A stretch of 64,000 bases of DNA from Mangifera indica (Eukaryota; Streptophyta; Magnoliopsida; Sapindales; Anacardiaceae): positions 10,847,894-10,911,893 of the forward strand of contig NC_058145.1 in assembly GCF_011075055.1 (NCBI RefSeq). The letters run 5' to 3'. The position numbers and the translations under genes are program-made. Below, piece after piece: positions 1 to 10,800 of the stretch. Position 1 is the stretch's first letter, and each line of letters begins with the position of its first letter. The notes beneath the pieces are model-generated. The model did not search any database. It had not been told where the DNA came from and saw only the letters and a list, made by a program, of their open reading frames with translations.

Positions 1-1511
1 TGATTCATATTCATGGTGTTTCAGCTACCAGTTTGGCAGGTCTATAGGAAGCTGCAAGACTTTGCTTCCATAATCTTTGCCTTATGGAAGCAAATTTTTG
101 CTTTTGCAAAAATAAATATTTGCTTTTGGTAAAATATAAGTAATTTTTCTGGGCTTTCTGGTTGCCTGATATAATATTTCCCATGTATGCTGAGATTTAA
201 TGTCATACAGAAAAGTTGTAGGTATACATGTAAAGGGGAAAAACATATTCTCAATGTGACTTTTTCTTCTGGGGGTAGTTAGTTATAGATATGTTGGGCA
301 AAAGTTTAAGTTGTGATTATGAATCATTGTACTTACAAGATTTTATTCATAAAGAGAATAATACCCAAGATTGGACTGGCTCTTGTGGAATTATACTAGA
401 GCAAGAAGATAAAAATAAAAGAGTCAAATATATGTAAATCCAACAGAGAAAAGTACAGTAAAGATGAGGCTCCTAAAACTAGCTCTGTTAATAGTGGTTG
501 ATATGTTGCAATAATCTTAACTCATTCACAAAGGGGTAAGCAAAATTGATAGAGTATTAAAATTTTTAGAGGAAATTTTTTGGTTCAAATATTTGACATA
601 CTTGTGAAACTTTTTGATCAATTATTTATAAAAAAAAATCTTAATTCATTGTCAACATATCTAATTTTGTTATTTCAATAATCTTTGTAGAATTTTTATT
701 TGATAAAGCTAACACAATAAGCCCTGTTGTATAGGATTGAACAACAAAAATCCTCGTATGATTATAATAAGAGTAATACAATACATACTTATTTTAAATA
801 TATAAATAAATATATATTTATACATATTATTATGTGATTAAATATTATTTTATCTTTAATTCAAAATTACTCAATCACATAATAAAATATATCATATACG
901 AATGGCAAAAAAATTAATGCCATTCCTAAAATTATAGGGGAAATTTTGTTTGGAGAAATGATATTTGTATAAATAGTATATATAATTTTATATATAAATT
1001 ATCTAATAATATTTTGATATATCATTATTTATACATAAAATTATTCATATTATTTATGCATATAATTTTATTGTTTTGTTATTAAGTAATATTATATATA
1101 TTATTTTATATATAAATAATAATAATATATTATCAAATTATTAGATAATATCGACTTAAAATTAAATCTCAATCCAAAACCATCCTTGTAATAGGCAACT
1201 CATCTCACACATCCCAACCCATATATCAACGAAAATAGAAAATTTACAACACAAATTCTTCGTCCTGCTAAATGTTAAACAAACTTCTGTCTGAGAGTAC
1301 CATTACCTTTGAGTTTTTTTTTTTTTAATTTTATTTTATTTAAAGTGAACACACCTTCTTTTAAGTTGGATCATAACTGCAAAGTTAAACGATTGTCTTA
1401 AATAAATAAAATTTTAAATTTAATAATTGATTATATAATTTTTTGTGTTAAATTAATAAAAAATTTGATTTTAACGTATTACCAAAAGATTTCGAACTTT
1501 TATTTTTATAT
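1..1511. other. AT-rich intergenic DNA, no gene seen
   Basis: No open frame here resembles a known protein, and the short minus-strand frame near the left edge has low-complexity composition. From about 780 to 1160 the DNA is extremely AT-rich and holds the MITE-like palindrome listed separately. No convincing promoter could be assigned. Confidence 0.5.
780..1160. repeat. AT-rich palindromic MITE-like repeat, copy 1
   Basis: The arms TTATTATGTGATT (about 829-841) and AATCACATAATAA (about 873-885) form an inverted repeat around a short AT-rich loop, flanked by further TATATAAAT-type sequence. The same arm pair recurs near 28,306-28,365, so this is a small repeat family and not chance AT-richness. 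Borders and target-site duplication are not resolved, and the superfamily is unknown. Confidence 0.4.
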
Positions 1512-4022
1512 TTGGATAGCTTATCTTTACCACCCAAACTATTTTCAAAAACCCCACCTATTACCGAAAGTGACCAAAAAGGAGAGTTTCATTCAACATT
1601 AAACAAAATGTTAAGCTTTAAAATGAATATGCAATTTTGTCAGCATATACCCGAAAGGGATCCGTCAACACAGTCCCTAATACTGCCGCTTTGCCTCTTA
1701 TTGAAAAGGCGTGTACGCTACAAAATGCGGTGGAGAGAGGCAAGAGATTGCACGATTGTATCCAGGAACAAATCTGTCAAAATAATTGTGTGTTGGACGG
1801 ATCTGGTTGATTTCTATTTTAAATTAGGGTTTTTCAAGGATGCACGTAATGTGTTTGAAGAAATGCCTGGAAAGATTTGGTTTCATAGAATGCGATGGTA
1901 ATGGATGCGTGGAGTGTGAGTGTTATGAGGAAGTGATTCTTTTGTTGTTCGGATGTAATAGGAGGGTTTAAGGCCAAATTCGTGCATTGTGGTAACTTTG
2001 CTTTTGGCATGTGAGCAGGTGTTTAATTTGAGGTTAGGGAAGGCGGTTCATGGTTTTTGTTTGAGAAATGGACCTGTTGAAGCTGATGCTTATCTGGGTA
2101 CTGTTTTAATGGGCTTTATTTAGGTCTAGATGTGAGGGTTTCACTGTTCATGTTCGATTTGATGGATGTTAAAAATGTTGTTAGCTGGAATGCAATGATC
2201 AGTGGATATCTTGACATTGGGAATGGGAATGGGAATGGGAATTGCTTTGAAGCTTTGAAGCTCTTGAATGGATACCATGGTCATGGATTCACTTACTATA
2301 TTGGTTGTTATTCAAACTTGTGCTGATTTTGGATCTCTTGAATTTGGCATGCAAGTCCATCCAACAATGGCTATTAATTAACTTTGGGTTCAGAAATGGT
2401 TTGTTCATAGTGAGTGTACTGCTTAATGTGTGTAGTGAGATTGAAAATATGGATTATTCTTGTGAATTATTTGATATCGTCCAGCCCCTGATGTTGCTTT
2501 TGTGGAATTCCATGATATCCACATACATCGAATATGGTTATATAAGCGAAAATTGTACCAATCCAGAATTACAAGAAAAACATACTCAGTTTATTAAATC
2601 TGACAATTGATGTGATTGATGATTTGATGCACTCCTGACGATATCCACAACACATTTTGTTGATTTCTTTTCTTATTTTTGGAAAAAAATGATTTGCTTT
2701 CTTATTTTTGTAAAATTTTTTTCAGACTATTGAAGAGTAAAGAATACTGTATTTTCTTTTGTTTTGCGTAAAAGCTTTCTTCTAATATAAGTTACACCAA
2801 TTTAAATAAAGAAGGAGAATGACAGTTATTTTTAATAATAACTGTCACGAGTAAAATTGAAATTATCATATATTATAGGTTAATATTCCATATTATTTTT
2901 AATAGTTTTCAGCATATTGCAGAATTAAATGCCCCTTCCTTGTCCCTGATACACAACGGAAACTAAAACACACAAGAAAACAAAAGAGATGTTGGAAATA
3001 AGTGTTCCGTGACTCACTTGTGCTCGTTTCAACTTGTGGGGCTTGGTCTAGAAGCTATACAAAGTGGCCCTATTTATAGGCACATCCCCTAGCTACGAAA
3101 TTACAATATCAACCCCAAGAAAACTCTAGAACCTATCTATACAAGAAAATATCTTCACTCATTAGAAGAGTCTTAGACACACCTTAGAAAACTCTTATTG
3201 TTGGAACATCCTTGAACCATGATTTCACATATCAGCTTGTGACAGTTAGTCTAATGAGGTTAAGAGACTTGTTTGGGAAACGCATTGCCTAGTGTGCTGA
3301 ACAAAATTGCATTGAATCAGTCAAGAGGTTTGTAGTGAGATGAATAATATAGATGTTCTCATATACACTGATTTTGGCATTGGCCCATAACAGTTTAAGA
3401 GATGAAGCATGGGAACTCTCTGGGGCGATGCGAAAGTCTGAAATCAGACCTCATGCAATCACGCCAATCTACCTCATGGTCAACGCTTGCATTTGTGACA
3501 TGGCGAGAGTCCACTGGGTTTCGATTTGTCTCCTGCAAATGCTCTTGTAACAATGTATGCAAGATGTGGTAGTTTGATAAATGCTGAAAAGATCTTTAAC
3601 ACCCTACAAAGGAGAAATATTATTTCATGGATTGGCATCATAAATGGCTACCATATGCCTGGCCGCAAATATGATGCTATTCTCTTCTTCCTACAAATGT
3701 TAGAAGATGGTTTCCAACCAAATGGAGTGGCATTCATGCTTGTAGCCATTCTGGTCTGATAGAGAAAGGATTAGAGATTTTTCACTCAGTGATTCGGGAT
3801 TTTAACACCACCCTTGAGCTAGCTCCCTATGTTTGTGTCGTTGACCTGCTTGGTCATGGGGGCTGCTTAGATGAAGCTAAAAAGTTCATCAATCTGATCC
3901 CTATTGAACAAGACGCCCTGGTATGGAATGCTCTACTTAGTGCTAGTCAACTTCGTATTGACACCAGGGAAGGTAAAACCATTTGTGAAAAACTTTGTCA
4001 AATTAGAACCAACAAATACTAA
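1512..4022 (+). pseudogene. Decayed pentatricopeptide-repeat (PPR) protein gene
   Basis: Fragments in different plus-strand frames resemble plant PPR proteins of the PLS type. They include a piece ending KDARNVFEEMPGK (about 1512-1880), KNVVSWNAMISGYLDIG (about 2168-2220), ALVTMYARCGSLINAEKIF with RRNIISWIGIINGY (about 3540-3650), and PYVCVVDLLGHGGCLDEAKKF followed by DALVWNALLSA (about 3820-3950), the last like the end of an E-class PPR array. No single frame joins them; stops and frameshifts separate every piece. About 650 bases of unrelated sequence (roughly 2600-3250) interrupts the array. The family edits or processes organelle RNA, but this copy cannot encode a working protein. A hexanucleotide GGGAAT run near 2219-2240 lies inside it. 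Confidence 0.75.
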
Positions 4023-4107
4023 GCAATGAAGGGTGATTCCCATGCTTACAAATATTAGAACCCCTTGTTTACAAGGTTCAACTGGTGGTTTTGAAGTCAG
4101 GCTTGCA

Positions 4108-4193
4108 AAGCATATACATACATACATACATATACATACATACATACATACATATATATACATATATACATATATATATATATACATATATAC

Positions 4194-4228
<35 letters not shown>

Positions 4229-4229
4229 C
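4108..4229. repeat. Microsatellite: (CATA)n grading into (TA)n
   Basis: About 120 bases of tetranucleotide CATA units change into CATATATA and then pure TA. The long [15 protein letters not shown] frames read across it on both strands are artefacts of the repeat. Confidence 0.95.
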
Positions 4230-4292
4230 CATACCTAAACATTAACAATTTATTTCATAAAAACAAGAATGGAAGAATCCAATTTCCTTTTT

Positions 4293-4990
4293 TGGGCAAA
4301 TGACTATTTTCCATCCAAAGTAAGTTGAAAAAAAAAAAAGACAAATTCTCATTCTTTTAAATCTCAAAAAGTCAATTTTTATCCGCCATTTATTTCTATT
4401 AGTAATTTTATTGAGTTTCTTAAAAAATATTTGTTTTGTCTTTTTATTGAAATTATGAAACTATTATTAACACTTAATCGAAATGTCAAATCATTAATAT
4501 ATTTTTTCTAATTTAAAATTTTATCACTTAGATTTCTAAAACATATAAAAACTCTAACTAACTTTAAAATGTTGCTTTTTGATCATTTTTAAGGGTGTAA
4601 TTGCTATTTTTAAAACTATTGAGGCACATATTGGAACTCTAAATTTTTCAAAAATATCTTGAAACTTTTTTAAATTTTCAAAAACTCTTTGAAATTTTCT
4701 ATTGACCCCCTAATTTTTCAAAATTTACAATTTATCCTCTAAACTATTAAAAAGAGAAAATAGAAAACATAACAAAGAAATTAAAAAAAAAGAATAAAAG
4801 GGATATGAAAAAATAGAAAAAAATAAAAGATAATAAAAATAGAAAAATTTATATAAAGTCATATTTTTACCCTTTTTTAACAAGATTCTTTAACCAACGT
4901 AAATATTATATGGGATTCTATCGTTTTGAAACTTAAAAAGGGTAAAACTTTGTCATCTCAAAAAACCTTGGGTGGGAAATTCTTTTCGCC
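4293..4990. mobile_element. Long-inverted-repeat, Mutator-like non-autonomous element, copy 1
   Basis: The left end GGGCAAATGACTATTTTCC and the reverse complement of the right end (GGCGAAAAGAATTTCCCACCC) match the termini of four other elements in this window. The flanks TTCCTTTTT (4284-4292) and TTCCTTTCT (4991-4999) look like a 9-bp target-site duplication with one mismatch. The interior is AT-rich and has no coding capacity. Assignment to the Mutator superfamily rests on the 9-bp duplication and long terminal inverted repeats; no transposase is present. Confidence 0.6.
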
Positions 4991-6689
4991 TTCCTTTCTC
5001 AAGTTCTCCACTACATGATGCCCTAAAGAAACAAACGCATAAATTCGTTCCTTGTAGCCTACAAACAATGGGGGCCCGCATGTGACATTTAAGAATTCCC
5101 GAGGCTTAGGAAAATCACAAGTTTTTACCCATTAAATTTTCTAAGTACATTTCACTTTTTGAAATTATAATAGCCTATTATAAAGGTCTCTAACAATCTG
5201 ATTGGCTCTATTGGCTAGAATCACACTAGAAAAGTATGATGTGATCACATCTATCAGTTAGAATCATACCATCTAGAGTGCAATCTTATTAAATGCGATC
5301 AAATTACACAAAAATGCAATCCAATAGCCAAAATCACACCCAAGGTGTTATCCAACAATAGAGGGAGGGGAAGGGGAGAAAAAAAATTTTCATCAGGAGA
5401 AGATAAAATTCCCCATCATCCCCGATAAGGGGATGAGGTGGGGGCGGAAAAAAGTTTTTCATGTGAAGACATAGATGAAAATTAAGATATTCAACCCTTA
5501 TTCGGTCTGTTGTCATCTCTAGGTTGAAATCCACTCTTAACAATTCCTAAGATTGTTTATTTAGTCCCAGTTAGCATCATCGCAATGAATCCTTTGTAGG
5601 TTTTAAATGATGACAATGAAGCCACAACATTTCAACAAAACCCTCGATGTGATTGTACATTGTTGACACTATGTTGGTGCATGCATAGTTGACTAACAGT
5701 GTTGGTCATGCGAGCACAATGAGTGACACTATCGCAAAGACGCCATCTAGTTGATGATGGAGATCATGAGTATTTCTTTTTTTAATTTCAATAACAATAA
5801 ACATAGATTGATAATTGATAATTGTATTAATTGTTTATTGGTACTTTTATAATTTTACAAAAAAAGGGAACGAACATTTCAATTATTTTATTGTATGACC
5901 GAACATTCATTATTTTTTATTAAAGTTAACGAACTATTATCTAGTTGCAAATGACTTTAAATAAGAATAACATAATAATTTATTCCGTTAAAAATACCAA
6001 CATGATTATTTTGGAATGTTAAAGTGGATAATTTATGCAATTATGTGAATAATTTGTATGTTGATGTGAGTATTTACAACCTATAAAAACCTTATATTAT
6101 ACTATTTTTCAAAATTTATTTTTATAAAAACCACAAAACTTATTCAGAATAAACAAAACCTACTTAAATTAAGCAAAATCTTTTTAAAATTAATTTGTTG
6201 TTTTGTTTATTATAAGAGATATATTTTTTTAAGTTAAAAGTGTTTTTATTATTTGGAATCTACGAGAACCTATCAACAACTGCAAATGATAATTTTCTTT
6301 AATTTAAATAAAATATTGTTTTGATTTGAAAATTTTAAAATTAATAAAATGCATTTAAAAATAAAATAAAGAAAAATTTAAAATCAATAAACTTAGTTCA
6401 TATTAAAAGAATTACAAATATGATATAAAATAAGCAAAATGCATATTTGTATTATAAAAATATGGATCATAATAAGAAACATTATTCGGTATCTTTAAAT
6501 ATATTATTTCTTATTTTCAAATATGTTTGTGGCTCGGGTCAGACTATATCATGCCTTATTTGATGCAGTCAATTAAATATATACATTGCATTAAACTAAG
6601 ACTCCTCGAGATAACAAGATTCGTGACACAACCTATGGTTGCTTGGCCATAAATTTTAAAATTATTTTCAATTTTGTATTTTTTTTTAA
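4991..6689. other. Intergenic DNA, no gene seen
   Basis: The stretch is AT-rich with short palindromic segments, for example a TTGGCT...AGCCAA pair around 5200-5330. No frame resembles a known protein. It may contain degenerate transposon sequence, but I could not delimit any. Confidence 0.4.
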
Positions 6690-7591
6690 GGGAAAAGGAC
6701 TATTTCCCACCCATCTTTTAGCCCATTCTCAAACCTATACCCACGAAAGATCAAAAACTTTTTTTCTCACCCATGACCAAACTGTCGTCCATTTTTCCAG
6801 TTAGGGACAAGGGCAAAATCGTTATTTTATTATTTAAAACCTTAAAACTTTAAAATTTCACTATTTCCCCCCTCCAGGTTTTAAAAACTAACAATGAACC
6901 CATCCTCAAAGTTTAAAAAGTTTAGATTTCACCCCTAGGGTTTGCTTCCTTCTCCGGCCGTCACCGACGGCCGATGCATTCGACCGATCTCTTATCTCCG
7001 ACTACAAAGAACGACCCTTCGTCACCCAGATCTGGACGACGAAGCGTCGTCCAGATCTGAAAGAACAGACGAAGGACGACGTGACGATCGACGAAGCGTT
7101 GTCCTTTGTCGTCTAGGTGGAGCAACGAAGAGATCTTTGTCTCTTCGTTGCATGGTGCGATGGGGAGATGAAGATCTCTTCGTCGCACCACCGTCGTCGC
7201 ACTAGGAGGAGGAGGAGGAGGCCGAGGCCGGTGACGACGTTAGAAGATGAAGTTAAAGAACAGGGGTGAAACTGTTATTTTTGAAAGTTATGGGGGGTTG
7301 TTGCATTTTAAAAAATATGAAAACCCTAGGTTTGGGGGTAAAAATATTACTTTTTAAAGTTTAAAAATTTTAGGTAAAGATGAAATGTTAGTTTCTAAAA
7401 CCTATGGAAGGTGAAAAGTAATAAATTTTATAATTTTTTAATATAAACAGTAAAATAACTATTTTACCCCTCTCTTTAACAGAAAAAATAGACGGCAGTT
7501 TGGTCATAAGTGGAAAAAGTAATTTTTGATCTGTCGTGGGTATAAGTTTGAGAATGGGATAAACAATGGGTGGAAAATAGTCCTTTTCCCT
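6690..7591. mobile_element. Long-inverted-repeat, Mutator-like element, copy 2, with GC-rich core
   Basis: The element begins GGGAAAAGGACTATTTCCC and ends with its inverse complement; the two arms stay alignable for roughly 250 bases. Both ends abut runs of 9-10 T, which fits a short duplicated poly-T target but is not diagnostic. The central part (about 6950-7240) is GC-rich, full of GACGACGAAG-type motifs and palindromes, and open in several frames on both strands. The two overlapping frames there look like a by-product of composition and symmetry rather than a gene. Confidence 0.75.
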
Positions 7592-7890
7592 TTTTTTTTT
7601 GTTTATGTGACATACTAAGTCGCCCCATGAGCCTTACCTACAGGTTTCGACACGGTTTGTTCAACCGATAAGCCCTACCACGACATACAAAATTGCGGAA
7701 CGTGTCAGCACAGGCCGTGGTTTTTTATGAATGGTCGGACCAGCCTGTGACTGCTCTGCTTATTATAAAGAAATTATTTAATTAATTTCCTGATTCGTTT
7801 CAAAAGTATATTTTTATTTTTAACTTACCACAAACCGCTTTCTCTCTCTAGAGCTAACCACCGCTCGCCCTCTCTTCGGAGCTAGCCACC

Positions 7891-10800
7891 ATGCTGACAC
7901 CCAACGCTACTATAGCCGGAAACGGCGCCTCCACAACAGGCATCATCCACCGTCTGGTTTCCCAGGATCAGGACGTCAAGCTCAAGGCTCTCCGTCAGTT
8001 CAAGAACCAAATCATTGGTAACCGCACCAAGAAGCTCATGTCCTCAAGCTCGGCGCCGTGCCTGCCGTCGCCACTATCCTAGCAGACGCCATTTCGGCAG
8101 ATGACGTCATCAATAACAATTATAATGATAATAAGAATAATGATTATAATTATAGCGTTAACAAAAATATCATTGTACATTCAGCTGCGGTGCTTGGCAG
8201 CTTCGCTTGCGGCTTCGACCCAGGAGTCCAAGCCGTTCTCGAAGCTGGCGCATTTCAGAATTTGTCGCGGCTCCTTTCGAATCTTGATGAGAAGGTTAAA
8301 TTTAAATTGAATTATTCATATTTTTGTTCTGTTTTAATTTTTGTGGTAATTGTTTTGTCGTCTATCTCTTCTAATAAATGATGCAATAATGGAAGCTTCA
8401 TGCTTGATAAATAATGAGCTAGTTGTGAATTCAATGGAGCTTAACAGCTTTTGAATGAAGTTAGGACGAGGTTAATGCATTGAATTGATTGCATATGGAG
8501 AAAGTGTTGAAAGTGATAACTATTGGATTCATTGTGTCCATCTCAATTATGTAGAATGAATGAAGTTAGGATGAGGTTAATGCATTTGAATTATGTGGCC
8601 GAAGTATTTTTATATTACATGTCATCTTTACAAGTTTATCTTTCATTGGTAATTTGCATTTCAATTTGTTAAAAGATTATAGTAAAAGCTCTCGCATTAT
8701 AGATAAATGATGTAGTATAGTAGAAGCAAGAGTCGACATATGTCATATCAAAGTGATAGTGATTACCCTAAACAGTGAACTAACTGAGCCTACTCATGTT
8801 AAATCATGTCTGGGCAAAGCTTCATGCTTGATCACATACCCTAATCTGGAATAAACTGCACTTTAGCTAATATTGTTGTTGCTTATTATTATTATTATTA
8901 TTTTATTCAATCACAGAACTGACTGCATTCTGTTTACCTTATGTCTAAAAATGATCTCTTTGTTTGGTTTTTCAGGTGGTAGGTGCTGGTGCACGTTCTC
9001 TTAAAATGATTTATCAATCAAAATGTGCTCCAAAGTATGATTTCCTTGAAGAGAAAAACATGGAATTTCTTCTTTCATTATTGAATAATGAGAATGAAAC
9101 TGTTAATGGGCTTGGTGCAAGTATTATTACTCATTCCTGTAAGACAAGTTTAGAAGGAAGATATTGTTTGATGCAGGGGTTTTAAAGAAGCTTACTAGCC
9201 TTCTTCAGGGTTCTTTAAGTCAGAGAGATGCCAGCTTAGAGTCTCTAGCGACAATCTTCAATAACAATTCCGAAATTGTTCTAAAGTTTGTTGGACCTGA
9301 CAGTGGAAAAGCTTTGGTTTCTATAATTGAGCTAGTGAAGGATAGATCTGTCCGGACAAGATTGTTGGCTTCCTTGTGCTTGATTGTCATAAGTAACGCT
9401 TCTCCTTGCTATCTGCAAGATGTAGGGATCAAAGCCAAACTTATAACTACTCTACTTGAGCTTCTAGATGATCCTGGTCAAATTGGAGAAGAAGCTTCCT
9501 TTGGTTTCTCTCGTTTGATAGCACAAAAGGAAGATGTCCATAAACTAGCCTTTGAGCATAGCGCTGTTGATAAGCTTTACAACCATTTGCAAAAGGGTTC
9601 ATTACATCCTAGAAAGTATGAAGGAATATTGTTGGCATTGGCTGACATGTGCTCGAAGTTGGAATGTTGCAGGGATAGATTTTTATCGTTGCAGGTCTGA
9701 TGTGGCATGCATGTGCCAAGTTAACAGTTTATTATTCCTGGTTTGCCATTTGCTTAGTTCTTTTTCTTATCTGTGCATTTAATGCTTTTCAGCATAGTGA
9801 TTCAGTCAGTTCTTATATTGAATCATCAAGACAAGGTTGGAACCTATGACTTTATTTTTATGATCTTACTTGTATAATACATTTGTTTCTGAGTTGCATG
9901 ATCAGTGACCATCCTGAAAAAGACACGATATTATTTAATTAATGATGTGTGCACTGTTGCAGTAAGAGTTAGCAACAATTTTCTTATAATGGGAGGATTT
10001 CCAAAAAAAAAAAAAATTTGTGCTCCCAACTAATTGTGAATCCAGATGAAGATCCTTGGATTCTAAATTTATGGAATAGACAATAGGTATTGATTATTAA
10101 TCGATATCTCTGAGACAATTATAGTTTCCTTATGTCGGAGATGTTGTATCGTGTTTATCTGGGCCTTAGTAATTTTTTTTGAGGGAGCTGTTGAGTACTT
10201 ACATATCCCAATTGTGGGCATATTTAGAAAAACAATGTGGAATGGGCATTTAGATATTTTTCTTGCTTTCTACTAAGCTTCAAATTTTTAGTAAGTCGTT
10301 GTTTTTCCCTTGAAAATAGGAATTGAACATGGTAATAGATGCTCTAGCACATGACAGTGCTGATGTGCGTATTGCAGCTTGCATTTGCTTAAAAAGTGTA
10401 TCTCGATCAATCAAGGTTCGCTATATTAATGTTTGGTTTTACAGTATCAAAAACCTGATTCTAATATGCATAATTTTTTTGCTGATAGACATCATTCAGA
10501 ATTTGAGTGCAGGTTTTTTTATGAATGAAATGGTTGTCATTCCCTTGGTTCGGCTGTTAAATGAACCTTCTACTTCTGTCCAGGTATGTGTGTATATTAT
10601 CTTTTGAATATGCTTATTGTATATTGCTGACGAATCTTACCAAGTTTGAAAAGTAGCTTGACAATGTCTAAGAATCTGTAAGCAACTTACAGGTTTTGGC
10701 TATAACTTCTTTTATGGAAAATCATGGGATAGAGAATCTAATAGCTTATATTTTTCCTTTGTGATCATCACATCCTTTCATTTTAACTTTTATTAATTTA

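Noticed and set aside
4033..4303. Long open frames on both strands rich in His, Tyr and Ile
   Set aside because: They are translations of the CATA/TA microsatellite and have no independent support.
6942..7205. Overlapping plus and minus frames of 76-87 residues with Arg/Asp/Ser-rich sequence
   Set aside because: They lie in the palindromic GC-rich core of a transposon; opposite-strand symmetry explains both frames.
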